Assembly: GCA_934162685.1 (NCBI GenBank)
Contig: CAKPJO010000022.1
Coordinates: 1 to 13,689, forward strand
Length of the DNA: 13,689 nt
Origin: an uncultured Bacilli bacterium
GTDB taxonomy: Bacteria; Bacillota_I; Bacilli_A; RFN20; CAG-826
Reading direction: 5' to 3'
The translations under genes and the position numbers were made by a program. Shown here piece after piece: positions 6,746-13,689 of the stretch. Each line of letters opens with the position of its first letter. The first letter of the stretch is position 1. The notes below the pieces were generated by a model, which made no database searches, was not told the DNA's origin, and saw only the letters and a list, made by a program, of their open reading frames with translations.

Positions 6746-7660
6746 ATGAAACTGGTTTCTTCTGCATTAGATTTAATTCATGATACTCCGATTATTGAAT
6801 TAAAGAACTTAAAAAAAGAATTAAATCTTTTTGGAAATATTTATGCAAAAATAGAATCTTTTAATTTAACTGGGTCAGTTAAAGATAGAATAGTTTCCTA
6901 TATTTTAAAGAATACCACTTCGGAAAAAGGCAATACAATAATAGAGGCAACATCAGGAAATACTGGTATATCATTAAGCGCGATTGGAACACTTAAAGGG
7001 TATAATGTTATAATTGTAATGCCGGAGAACATGTCAAAAGAACGCCAAGAAATTATTAAGGCATATGGGGCACAAGTTATTCTAACACCTAAAAATCTTG
7101 GTATGGATGGAGCGGTTAATAAAGCAAAAGAATTGCTAAATAATATTCCCAATTCATTTTCATTAAATCAGTTTGAAAATAACTATAATGTTTTAGCGCA
7201 TTTTACCAATACTGGACCAGAAATTTATGGGCAAACACATGGAAAAATTGATTATTTTGTGGCTGGAATTGGAACCGGCGGAACAATTACGGGGGTAGGA
7301 AAGTATTTAAAAGAAAAAAATAAAAATATAATTATAGTGGGTGTGGAGCCTAAAAGTTCTCCATTATTAACAAAAGGATATAGTGGGGCACATAAAATCC
7401 AAGGGATAGGAGCGAATTTTGTACCAAAAACACTAGATTTAAAACTAATTGATAAGATTATTGATGTAAGTGATGAAGATGCAAAAAAATATGCCAAAAT
7501 GTTAGCAATATGTGAAGGATTATTTGTGGGTTATTCTTCTGGCGCTAGTATATGTGGGGCTATTAAATTAGCTAAATTAACAAGTAATAAAGATAAAAAT
7601 ATTGTGGTCATTTTACCAGATAACGGATATAGATATTTATCAACTGACTTGTTCAATTAA
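6746..7660 (+). CDS. cysK: Cysteine synthase (O-acetylserine sulfhydrylase)
   Basis: This PLP enzyme makes L-cysteine from O-acetylserine and sulfide in the cytosol. The 304-aa length is normal (about 300-310). The fold-type II motifs are in order: DTPIIEL near residue 13; SVKDR, with Lys46 as the PLP Schiff-base lysine; the substrate loop TSGNTG (69-74); the phosphate-binding glycine loop GIGTGGTITG (174-183); SSGAS (264-268); and PDNGYRYLST (291-300). I chose ATG 6746 because the conserved DTP motif then starts at the usual distance, and a GGTGAT ribosome site precedes it. No serine acetyltransferase or sulfur transport gene is nearby. The 3' end overlaps the end of the opposite-strand glycosyltransferase gene by 21 bp. 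Cystathionine beta-synthase-like or O-phosphoserine-using variants cannot be excluded from sequence alone. Confidence 0.94.
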   Translation: MKLVSSALDLIHDTPIIELKNLKKELNLFGNIYAKIESFNLTGSVKDRIVSYILKNTTSEKGNTIIEATSGNTGISLSAIGTLKGYNVIIVMPENMSKERQEIIKAYGAQVILTPKNLGMDGAVNKAKELLNNIPNSFSLNQFENNYNVLAHFTNTGPEIYGQTHGKIDYFVAGIGTGGTITGVGKYLKEKNKNIIIVGVEPKSSPLLTKGYSGAHKIQGIGANFVPKTLDLKLIDKIIDVSDEDAKKYAKMLAICEGLFVGYSSGASICGAIKLAKLTSNKDKNIVVILPDNGYRYLSTDLFN

Positions 7661-8926
7661 GTTAGTTGTTTTGTTGTTGTTTTGTTTTATAATTTTGAAA
7701 TCTTTAATTAAACTTATAATGATAAAAAAGTTAATTAATGCTGATAATCTTACAGAGTCTTGACCTAAAAATTTGAAAATATATTCACCAGTTAAGAAGT
7801 GTGTATAATTGTTAAAAGAAGAGAAAATCATTAGAGCCGCTAAATAGTACTTTCTTTTGAATACGATAACATAAAGCAAAATAAATATATCGGCCATAAA
7901 GAAATATCTTTCATGCATATGTGGTAAAACAAATGGACAAATTATAGAAAATAATGCTGAAATGTATATAGTATTTTTTTCATTACATTCAATTTTGTTG
8001 TAGTATAAAATAAACAAAGTGAAAGAAATAATACAAAATGCAAATATAAGATTAAAACCATTATTGAAGAAATCTTTTAAACTAGTCATCTCTAAGAAAG
8101 CATACATTGATCCAGAACCATAATTAGCGTTCATATATAATCCCATTTGATTGGCGTAAGCTTCAAGGGGCATCATAAATGGAGCACCAGCAATATAAGA
8201 AGGAATAAATGTTATAAAAATGCCAGCAAAAATAATAAAAATATTCCAAATACGATATTTTTTGTTTAGCCATAAATAAACTAAAAATGGTAAGAAAAAT
8301 ACACTTTGTAATTTCAAAGAAATAGCAATACCAATAAGTAACGAAGCCCAAGAATTATGCTTTTTTAATATTAATAATAAAGCAAATACAAGAATAGCTA
8401 CATATAGTTGATCGCATTGTCCCCATATAGCGGAATTTGCAAATACACTTGGAGCAAATAAGGTAATGATATAAGCAATTAAACTAGTATACTTATTTTT
8501 ACTAAAATGGTAGATAACTAGTCCAACTCCAACAGCAAGAGTAACATCAGAAATAAAGCAAAACCATTTAATTGTGGCAATTGCGTTATTAGAAAATAAA
8601 CTTAAAAATGCTAGTATATTCATATAACTAACTGGATAATCACAAGGTACTTTTGTGCCATTTTCTAAAACGATATTCCAGTTAGGATAAGTTCCTAATG
8701 CTTTAAATCCAAAGTCCCTAAAATAATTAAACCAAGGAATTAAAGGACAATACATATCACCGCTTACATAATTTATGAAAGAAGCACGAGCAATAAGTGC
8801 TAAAATCGTCAAAACAATAAAGACAATTAGTAACAAATATTTTCGAAACCATTTATTAAATCCATCAAAAGCTTTATTGCAAAAAGAATCAAAATTGCTC
8901 TTGAAATTTTTAAGTTTTTCATTCAT
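7640..8926 (-). CDS. Gpi18/GT-C-like integral membrane glycosyltransferase
   Basis: The 428-aa polytopic protein has about ten hydrophobic segments, starting at 31-52 after a short basic cytoplasmic tail. GT-C-type signatures are visible. Asp57 in SGDMYCPLIPWF is the likely acidic catalytic residue on the first outer loop, and CDYPVSY (95-101) matches the DYPP-like motif of Gpi18-related proteins. AIWGQCDQLY (166-175), LKLQS (204-208) and PHMHERYFF (335-343) also match this group of bacterial mannosyltransferase-like proteins. Such enzymes use lipid-linked sugar donors to modify glycolipids or surface proteins, and the substrate here is unknown. ATG 8926 has TTGGAG (8935-8940) 8 nt upstream. 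The upstream kinase gene ends in a strong terminator, so this gene depends on read-through or on an unclear promoter (TATGCT/TAAAAT-like bases lie just after the terminator). It stops at TGA directly followed by TAA. Confidence 0.82.
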   Translation of the reverse strand: MNEKLKNFKSNFDSFCNKAFDGFNKWFRKYLLLIVFIVLTILALIARASFINYVSGDMYCPLIPWFNYFRDFGFKALGTYPNWNIVLENGTKVPCDYPVSYMNILAFLSLFSNNAIATIKWFCFISDVTLAVGVGLVIYHFSKNKYTSLIAYIITLFAPSVFANSAIWGQCDQLYVAILVFALLLILKKHNSWASLLIGIAISLKLQSVFFLPFLVYLWLNKKYRIWNIFIIFAGIFITFIPSYIAGAPFMMPLEAYANQMGLYMNANYGSGSMYAFLEMTSLKDFFNNGFNLIFAFCIISFTLFILYYNKIECNEKNTIYISALFSIICPFVLPHMHERYFFMADIFILLYVIVFKRKYYLAALMIFSSFNNYTHFLTGEYIFKFLGQDSVRLSALINFFIIISLIKDFKIIKQNNNKTTNLIEQVS

Positions 8927-8958
8927 AAAATCATCTCCAATTTTTTAAATTTTAGCAT

Positions 8959-8989
8959 AAAAAAAGCTAAGATTAAATAAAATCTTAGC
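8959..8989 (-). terminator. Intrinsic terminator of the nucleoside kinase gene
   Basis: On the minus strand GCTAAGATT, 6-nt loop, AATCTTAGC forms a perfect 9-bp stem followed by seven Ts (8959-8965). It lies 14 bp past the kinase stop codon and before the glycosyltransferase start. Confidence 0.88.
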
Positions 8990-9003
8990 CATTAGTAATA
9001 CGT

Positions 9004-10647
9004 TTAGATGTCTTGATAACAACTTCCACCAATGAATTCACGCATCAATGAATTGCATGGTACCCAAGTATCATCCATTTCAACGAAATATTTTAAGAAT
9101 TTAATCAAACGTTCGGCAATTGGAAAACTTGGCGAATCAACATCAATTTTCTTTAATACTGGTAAAGCGTATTTACGCATAACACATAATTCATAAGGTA
9201 AGAATGAGTTATAAACATAATCAGCGCCTTCTTGGGTTTTATAAATCCAAGTGAATTCACCTTTACGAACGCTTGGCCACATATCAATAGTACTTTCGGC
9301 AGAAGCGTTTCTAAATTGTTTATCACGAACTATTCTTCTTAATAATCTTAAGTCGGTTAAAGAAATTGGGTTATGGTTATCAAGATTAATTTGTGCTTGA
9401 GGTGCAATATAAATTTTGAATTTTTGGTGCTTTGGAATTAAAGAAGTCATTTGATCATTTAAGGCATGAATTCCTTCAATAATAATTGGTTGATCAGCAG
9501 GAATCTTTAAAACACGACCTGGAACACGTTTACCTAATTTGAAATCAAATTTTGGTAATTGTACTTCTTCGCCTTGAACTAAATCAAGCATATTTTGGTT
9601 GAATAATGGAATATCTAAAGCATTGATACTTTCTAAATCAGCATCACCATTTTCATCAACAGGTGCTAAGTCACGTGGTAAATAGTAGTCATCCATTGAA
9701 ATACGAATAGGTTTAATACCACGAGATAATAATTCAATTCTTAAACGATTAGCGAATGTTGTTTTACCAGAACTTGATGGACCGGCAATACAAATTAAAC
9801 GAATATTTTCGATATCTTTTTCGATTAAATCACCTAATTCACAAAGCATACGATTATGTCTTGCTTCACAAAGGTTAATGAATTCGACATCGCCAGCTTC
9901 TTCAACCATTTTGTTTAATCCTGCTACAGAATCTACGCCTGTTGCTTTAGCCCATTTGTGTGATTCTTTAAGGGTTTTACCGAAAGTAGGGGCGTCTTCA
10001 AATGGCGGGATATTTCCATTACATTCGCTACGCGGATATTGAATAATTATACCAGGGGAATATAAACGCAAAGCGAATCTTCTTAAATAGCCAGTTGATG
10101 GAACCATGTATCCATACATATAGTTCATGTAATTATCGCATTTATAGAAGTGAACGGTTTTTTCAGGACGATATTTTAAAGAGGCAATTTTATCTTCAAA
10201 TCCACGTTCTTTATAAATTTTAATAGCTTCTTCATTACTTACTATGATTCTTTCAAATGGTAAATCGGCATCGATGATTTTACGCATTTCTTCGCCGATT
10301 TTTTTAACCATTGTAGAATCAACACGAACATTATCGCTTAATATTTGTACGAATATTGATCTTGATACATTATAAGAGAATCTAAATTCTAATTCTGGAT
10401 ATAATTTTTCTGCAGCCATGGCGAATAAATATCTTAAAGATCTTTCATACGTTCTAATTGCTGCTTGATCTTTTACAGTTAAAAATTCCACTGTAGCGTC
10501 ATAATATACTTCATAATTTAAATCACGAATGCGGTTATTAACTTTAGCAACAACAAATTCCTCATTTGTATCATTAGCTAAGGATAACAAACTAACTTTC
10601 TTATCAAATTCTAATTCTTTGTCTTTTAGTTTAATTTTAAATGACAT
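9004..10647 (-). CDS. Nucleoside (uridine) kinase with TGS/ThrRS-like N-terminal half
   Basis: This 547-aa cytosolic enzyme is expected to phosphorylate nucleosides with ATP or GTP (salvage). Residues 1-60 look like a ubiquitin-like TGS domain, and about 60-235 resemble the second domain of threonyl-tRNA synthetase. Residues 283-480 are a uridine-kinase/PRK-type P-loop domain: Walker A GPSSSGKTT (289-297), SMDDYYLPR (317-325) with the acidic catalytic region, and EGIHALN (391-397). This architecture and length match the large 'nucleoside kinase' proteins of Clostridia and Thermotogae rather than short Udk. I chose ATG 10647 because AAAGGAGG lies 6 nt upstream; an in-frame ATG at 10686 would put that site inside the gene. 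It has its own promoter and a strong terminator, so it is probably transcribed alone. True substrate is not readable from sequence. Confidence 0.9.
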   Translation of the reverse strand: MSFKIKLKDKELEFDKKVSLLSLANDTNEEFVVAKVNNRIRDLNYEVYYDATVEFLTVKDQAAIRTYERSLRYLFAMAAEKLYPELEFRFSYNVSRSIFVQILSDNVRVDSTMVKKIGEEMRKIIDADLPFERIIVSNEEAIKIYKERGFEDKIASLKYRPEKTVHFYKCDNYMNYMYGYMVPSTGYLRRFALRLYSPGIIIQYPRSECNGNIPPFEDAPTFGKTLKESHKWAKATGVDSVAGLNKMVEEAGDVEFINLCEARHNRMLCELGDLIEKDIENIRLICIAGPSSSGKTTFANRLRIELLSRGIKPIRISMDDYYLPRDLAPVDENGDADLESINALDIPLFNQNMLDLVQGEEVQLPKFDFKLGKRVPGRVLKIPADQPIIIEGIHALNDQMTSLIPKHQKFKIYIAPQAQINLDNHNPISLTDLRLLRRIVRDKQFRNASAESTIDMWPSVRKGEFTWIYKTQEGADYVYNSFLPYELCVMRKYALPVLKKIDVDSPSFPIAERLIKFLKYFVEMDDTWVPCNSLMREFIGGSCYQDI

Positions 10648-10654
10648 ATTTTTT

Positions 10655-10662
10655 CCTCCTTT
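10655..10662 (-). promoter_or_regulatory. Ribosome binding site fixing the kinase start
   Basis: AAAGGAGG with a 6-nt spacer to ATG 10647 is close to ideal. The upstream in-frame ATG (10686) lacks such a site. Confidence 0.85.
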
Positions 10663-10698
10663 TATATAAAAGCCAATATTTTGCAAGGGCTTCCATTA

Positions 10699-10727
10699 AC
10701 TATATCAAAGTTTAAAGTTTTCTACAA
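10699..10727 (-). promoter_or_regulatory. Probable sigma-A promoter of the nucleoside kinase gene
   Basis: The minus strand reads TTGTAG (10722-10727), 17 bp, then TATAGT (10699-10704). The leader would be about 45 nt. The -35 starts 8 bp after the stop codon of the thioredoxin-like lipoprotein gene. Within the leader AAGCC/GGCTT (arms 10688-10692 and 10670-10674) forms a weak stem followed by TTTT. Confidence 0.55.
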
Positions 10728-10735
10728 TAGAAATA

Positions 10736-11560
10736 TTAGATAAATGCCATAATATCATCATATGTAGTGGTATTGGTTACTATTAGTTCACTATTATCTT
10801 TGTAATTAATAATTGTAGAATCAATAGAAGATGTATACAAACTAGTATCATAAAGAATGATATCTAAATCGTTATCAATTATTTGCTTGAATAATTCAAC
10901 TTTTTCTAGTGAATCATTATTAAAGTAATAAATGATATTAGGATTAGTTTCCGAAGTACTAATATTATCTTTAATCATTTTTGTTTTACTTATACGGAGA
11001 TGATTATCCATAAATCTTTTAAATGTTTTATATTTTAATAAATTGGCAGTTCCATATTGTTTAGAAGTATAAATTCCATTATTAAAAAACATAAGAGTTG
11101 GTGTGCTTTCACAAGTATGTTGTGAATTGCAAAATACATTATTATTTTTCTTGTCGAGAATATTAAGACTTTGCAATTCATTCTCATTTGTAACTACAAC
11201 AGATGTTTCTGGCGTTTCTCCTGGAATTGTGTAAATAGCTTTATGGATATCAATAGAATATAAAGTGGCCCTAGTATCAATAACATAACGAATCATGATA
11301 GGGGTAAGTAATAGACATTCGCCACAATTGTGACTATGGTAAAACAAGAAGAATGATTCATTGCTATCAATTTTTTGTTTTACATCTTGGGCATTTATAT
11401 CAATAGTATAATCGGAAATTTTAGCATCATCATAGTTGGTTGTTATTAAGGAATTATCTAGTAATAAAGTCGGAGTATTGATCTTGTTAGCGGTATCATT
11501 GCAACTTGTTACAAGTAATGCTGTTATTAATATAAATATCTTGTTAATCCATTTTTTCAT
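10736..11560 (-). CDS. Thioredoxin-fold lipoprotein with CGEC active site
   Basis: This is a 274-aa protein. A lipoprotein signal (1-20, lipobox VTSC, Cys20) puts it on the outer face of the membrane. Residues about 52-195 have thioredoxin features: a strand then FFLFYHSHNCGECLLLTP, with redox pair Cys79/Cys82 in place of the usual WCGPC, and the cis-proline strand STPTLMFFNNG (152-162). Between them lies a longer insert than in plain thioredoxin, and it carries a second pair, Cys144 and Cys150, next to the cis-Pro loop. Residues 205-274 may be a further small alpha/beta domain without cysteines. A thiol-disulfide exchange role in surface protein folding is inferred. Bacteriocin-accessory (PedC-like) thioredoxin proteins are an alternative relative. 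I chose ATG 11560 because GAGGTGA lies 5 nt upstream and the signal peptide then starts MKKW; an in-frame start at 11581 lacks a site. No terminator is evident after the gene. Confidence 0.85.
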   Translation of the reverse strand: MKKWINKIFILITALLVTSCNDTANKINTPTLLLDNSLITTNYDDAKISDYTIDINAQDVKQKIDSNESFFLFYHSHNCGECLLLTPIMIRYVIDTRATLYSIDIHKAIYTIPGETPETSVVVTNENELQSLNILDKKNNNVFCNSQHTCESTPTLMFFNNGIYTSKQYGTANLLKYKTFKRFMDNHLRISKTKMIKDNISTSETNPNIIYYFNNDSLEKVELFKQIIDNDLDIILYDTSLYTSSIDSTIINYKDNSELIVTNTTTYDDIMAFI

Positions 11561-11565
11561 ATTAA

Positions 11566-11572
11566 TCACCTC
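11566..11572 (-). promoter_or_regulatory. Ribosome binding site fixing the thioredoxin-like lipoprotein start
   Basis: GAGGTGA lies 5 nt before ATG 11560 and gives a typical lipoprotein N-terminus. The alternative start 21 bp upstream would prepend acidic residues to the signal peptide. Confidence 0.75.
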
Positions 11573-11581
11573 GACGAACAA

Positions 11582-11590
11582 ATTATAACA
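11582..11590 (-). promoter_or_regulatory. Extended -10 promoter of the thioredoxin-like lipoprotein gene
   Basis: The minus strand reads TGTTATAAT, a perfect TATAAT with the TGn extension. No good -35 is found at 16-18 bp (TTGTAT is 20 bp away), which is common for extended -10 promoters. Confidence 0.55.
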
Positions 11591-11628
11591 TATATTCGTA
11601 AATTTTTATACAATTTTGGGTTGTTTTG

Positions 11629-11637
11629 TGCTAACAT
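11629..11637 (+). promoter_or_regulatory. Possible extended -10 promoter of the ppa operon
   Basis: TGCTAACAT (-10 TAACAT with TGn extension) lies 26 bp before the ppa start codon. No consensus -35 is seen. It is divergent from the lipoprotein promoter about 40 bp away. Confidence 0.42.
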
Positions 11638-11663
11638 AGATATAGAAAAAGAGGTGTTAAAAT

Positions 11664-12209
11664 ATGAATATATGGCATGTAGTATCTAAAGATAGAATTA
11701 AGCCAGAAGACTTTATTGCTTGTATTGAAATTCCGAAAGGAAGTAAAAATAAATATGAGTTAGATAAGGAAACTGGAGCGTTAAGATTAGATCGTATATT
11801 GTATACATCAACACACTATCCACACAATTACGGATTTATTCCTCATACATATGCTGGAGATAATGACCCACTTGATGTTTTAGTGCTTTGTACAGAACAA
11901 ATTACTCCATTAGCGTTAGTGGAATGTTATCCAATTGGGGTTGTCAAAATGATTGATAACGGCGAACCAGATGAAAAGATTATTGCTATTTGTAAGCATG
12001 ATCCATTCTATAATACATATAAAGATATTAGAAATTTACCACAGCACGTTGCTGATGAAATTAAACATTTCTTCTCGGTGTATAAGACATTAGAAAATAA
12101 AGACACTATTGTTGAAGAAGTTGAAGGCAAAGAAGAAGCAATGCGTATTATTAAAAAGTCTATTGAAAACTATGAATTAAAATTCGGTGAAAAAAAGGAG
12201 CAAAAGTAA
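11664..12209 (+). CDS. ppa: Inorganic pyrophosphatase, family I
   Basis: This soluble enzyme hydrolyses pyrophosphate to phosphate and so pulls biosynthetic reactions forward. The 181-aa length is usual for bacterial family I. The family signature DNDPLDV (66-72) supplies the metal-binding aspartates. EIPKGSKNKYE (22-32) holds the substrate-binding Lys/Glu region, HYPHNYGFIPHTYAGD (51-66) leads into the signature, and Asp98, Asp103 and the YK at 140-141 fit further active-site positions. The ribosome site GAGGTG (11651-11656) precedes the ATG. It is followed after 1 bp by a transaldolase gene, so the two are translated from one mRNA ending at the terminator near 12907. Confidence 0.96.
   Translation: MNIWHVVSKDRIKPEDFIACIEIPKGSKNKYELDKETGALRLDRILYTSTHYPHNYGFIPHTYAGDNDPLDVLVLCTEQITPLALVECYPIGVVKMIDNGEPDEKIIAICKHDPFYNTYKDIRNLPQHVADEIKHFFSVYKTLENKDTIVEEVEGKEEAMRIIKKSIENYELKFGEKKEQK
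12195..12200 (+). promoter_or_regulatory. Ribosome binding site of the transaldolase gene, inside the end of ppa
   Basis: AAGGAG lies 10 nt before ATG 12211 and within the last codons of ppa. It supports ATG 12211 over an in-frame ATG at 12187 that would overlap ppa and add eight basic residues. Confidence 0.75.
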
Positions 12210-12210
12210 A

Positions 12211-12846
12211 ATGAAATTATTTATTGATACCGCAAATATTGAAAGTATTAGAGAAGCTAGTAAATGGGGATGCATTAGTGGCGTTACTACTAATCCATCT
12301 TTAATTGCTAAAGAAGGAAGAAAACTAGAAGATGTTATTAAAGAAATCGTTGAATTAGTTAACGGACCAATTTCCGCTGAGGTGGCAGAAGCTTCCGCTA
12401 GTGAAATGGTTGCTCAAGCAAAAGAATTAGCAAAAATTCATAAAAATATTGTTATTAAATTACCAATGACTATGGATGGTGTTCAAGCTTGTTCAGAACT
12501 TACTAAATTAGGTATTAAAACTAATGTTACCTTAGTATTCTCTGTTCCTCAAGCTCTTATGGCTTGTGAAGCTGGTGCAACATATATTTCTCCATTCATG
12601 GGTAGAGTTGATGATGCTGGTAATAGTGGTGCAGAATTAATTGAAAAAATTATGCTAATGATTTCTAATTATGGATATGATACACAAGTAATTGCTGCTT
12701 CAATTCGTAATTTAGCTCATGTTGAGCAAGCTGCTCTTGCCGGTGCTGATATTGCTACAATTCCTTTTGCAGTATTAGAAAAGATGGTTAAACATCCTTT
12801 AACTGATGCTGGCTTAAAAATATTTAAAGACGCAGCAAGTAAATAA
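12211..12846 (+). CDS. tal: Small transaldolase (TalC/FSA-type, transaldolase-like residues)
   Basis: This 211-aa cytosolic aldolase of the pentose phosphate pathway moves a dihydroxyacetone unit between sugar phosphates. The short TalC/FSA subfamily is recognised from MKLFIDTANI (Asp6), GVTTNPSLI (24-32), the Schiff-base lysine Lys83 in VIKLPMT, and late motifs AASIRN and AGADIATIP. Two positions that separate transaldolase from fructose-6-phosphate aldolase are visible. Glu57 (AEV) stands where E. coli FsaA has Gln59, and Phe129 (SPFMGR) where FsaA has Tyr131. Both favour transaldolase. The start is set by AAGGAG 10 nt upstream, 1 bp after the ppa stop. A strong terminator follows. Confidence 0.93.
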   Translation: MKLFIDTANIESIREASKWGCISGVTTNPSLIAKEGRKLEDVIKEIVELVNGPISAEVAEASASEMVAQAKELAKIHKNIVIKLPMTMDGVQACSELTKLGIKTNVTLVFSVPQALMACEAGATYISPFMGRVDDAGNSGAELIEKIMLMISNYGYDTQVIAASIRNLAHVEQAALAGADIATIPFAVLEKMVKHPLTDAGLKIFKDAASK

Positions 12847-12871
12847 TTAATTTATATCTAAATTGCTTTTT

Positions 12872-12907
12872 AAGAATGTAAGTTTGTGTGATTTACATTC
12901 TTTTTTT
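12872..12907 (+). terminator. Intrinsic terminator of the ppa-tal operon
   Basis: AAGAATGTAA (12872-12881) pairs with TTACATTCTT (12893-12902) in a perfect 10-bp stem with an 11-nt loop, followed by a T-run ending at 12907. Confidence 0.88.
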
Positions 12908-12910
12908 ACG

Positions 12911-12941
12911 AAAAAATAGCAAATAAATAATATTTGCTATT
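12911..12941 (-). terminator. Intrinsic terminator of the mreB-like gene
   Basis: On the minus strand AATAGCAAATA, 5-nt loop, TATTTGCTATT forms a perfect 11-bp stem (arms 12931-12941 and 12915-12925) and runs into Ts (12911-12914, plus the stem end). It lies 13 bp past the stop codon and abuts the opposing ppa-tal terminator. Confidence 0.85.
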
Positions 12942-12954
12942 GCTATTGATATTA

Positions 12955-13689
12955 TTAATTTCTTAATGTAGTTTTACAGCCCTCAATTGTTGAAAGTAGT
13001 GGGTCAGCGGTAATACGAACAGGAACATTTAGTTCTTTTTCTAATGTTTCTCTTAAGCCACTTAATAAAGCTACTCCGCCAGTCAAAGCAATACCATTTT
13101 CGACGATATCACCTGCTAATTCGGGTGGAGTGATAAATAATGTATCTCTAACGACATCAACAATAACTTGAATAATAGGTTTAATTACTTCACTTATTGA
13201 TTGGGTGTTGATGATAACACTATGTGGTAAAGATGTTTCAATACTTACACCGCTAACTTGTAATAAGCGATTTTCATAATTATCGCCGACTGAACCAATT
13301 TTCATTTTGATATATTCAGCATTTTTATTTCCGATTTTAATATGATGGTTGATACGCATATATCGAACAATAGCTTCATCAATCATTTGTCCAGCATTAG
13401 GAATGGATTTTGCGACAGATACTTTACCAACCGATAAGACACATACATCAGTGGTTCCGCCACCAATATCAACAATCATAGAACCTTTTGAAGAATTCAC
13501 ATCAACGTCTGATCCAATTGCTGCCATTTTGGCTTTGTCTTCAATGATAATTTTGCGGCATCCCAACTTTTTACCTAATTGTTTTAAGACGTTCACTTCA
13601 ACAGGTGTTAAATTAGAATGAGCGGTAATTAACAAATTTGCACGTTTTAAGTTACGGGTATGTTTAGTAAAACGGAATATAGTGGATAT
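12955..13689 (-). CDS. mreB: MreB/Mbl-family actin-like protein (5' end outside window)
   Basis: The frame stays open to the right edge (244 codons visible), so the N-terminal third, including the first phosphate loop, is missing. The visible part shows actin-fold motifs: LITAHSNLTPVEVNVL, then the phosphate-2 loop DIGGGTTDVCVLS (Mbl-like), IDEAIVRYMR, IKMKIGSV, TPPELAGDI and the adenosine motif IALTGGVALLSGL, ending ADPLLSTIEGC. MreB forms membrane filaments that guide cell-wall synthesis and shape. Two sites differ from canonical MreB: the IEEP-type segment is IEDKAKM (13525-13542 codes EDKAKM), and TGGGALL is TGGVALL. This suggests a divergent paralogue, possibly Mollicutes-like. A TTG at 13635 is not a true start because homology continues upstream of it. 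The C-terminus is a little shorter than usual. It ends in a strong terminator. Confidence 0.9.
   Translation of the reverse strand: MSTIFRFTKHTRNLKRANLLITAHSNLTPVEVNVLKQLGKKLGCRKIIIEDKAKMAAIGSDVDVNSSKGSMIVDIGGGTTDVCVLSVGKVSVAKSIPNAGQMIDEAIVRYMRINHHIKIGNKNAEYIKMKIGSVGDNYENRLLQVSGVSIETSLPHSVIINTQSISEVIKPIIQVIVDVVRDTLFITPPELAGDIVENGIALTGGVALLSGLRETLEKELNVPVRITADPLLSTIEGCKTTLRN

Noticed and set aside
10648..10686. Earlier ATG start for the nucleoside kinase
   Set aside because: The near-ideal AAAGGAGG would then lie inside the gene, and the extra 13 residues are not family-like.
13633..13635. TTG as the start of the mreB-like gene
   Set aside because: The frame continues to the window edge with MreB-like residues upstream, so the gene is cut by the window.

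Overview
This AT-rich window reads like a chromosomal segment from a low-GC Firmicutes/Mycoplasmatota-type bacterium. I infer an uncultured, host-associated Bacilli/Mollicutes-like lineage, without a firm genus. The signs are strong AAAGGAGG-type ribosome sites, TTGACA/TATAAT-type promoters, many intrinsic terminators, MKK...C lipoproteins with Ser/Thr-rich linkers, and a divergent MreB. Tryptophan is read from TGG in the genes I translated, and one gene stops at TGA (followed at once by TAA). This fits the standard bacterial code rather than the mycoplasma code, though one such stop is not proof.

Layout. 1-6459 is a minus-strand block of three predicted surface lipoproteins. A 638-aa protein with Ig-like (BIG2-type) segments and a 295-aa protein probably form an operon. 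A third, cut by the left edge (at least 529 aa, repeated beta-type units), has its own promoter. An apparently intact IS1182-type insertion sequence (1764-3601, 540-aa DDE transposase) sits between the second and third. Its near-perfect ~43-bp terminal inverted repeats are themselves hairpins followed by T-runs, so they look like inward-acting transcription terminators. 6460-6745 is a regulatory gap.

6746-10734 holds cysteine synthase (plus strand), whose end overlaps tail-to-tail with a minus-strand Gpi18/GT-C-like membrane glycosyltransferase. Next come a strong terminator and a two-part nucleoside kinase (TGS/ThrRS-like N-terminus plus uridine-kinase domain) with its own promoter. 10736-11560 is a thioredoxin-fold lipoprotein with a CGEC active site. 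It is divergent from a plus-strand pair at 11664-12846, inorganic pyrophosphatase followed by a small transaldolase with a 1-bp gap. Two back-to-back terminators separate that pair from an MreB/Mbl-family cytoskeletal gene (minus strand) that runs off the right edge.

Most enzymes are housekeeping: cysteine synthesis, pyrophosphate removal, non-oxidative pentose phosphate metabolism, nucleoside salvage and cell shape. The accessory interest lies in the lipoprotein cluster and its operator-like palindromes, the terminator-ended IS, the thioredoxin-like lipoprotein with an extra cysteine pair, and an MreB with altered nucleotide-site motifs. I saw no CRISPR array, tRNA, rRNA or phage genes, and nothing that I can call a wholly new system.
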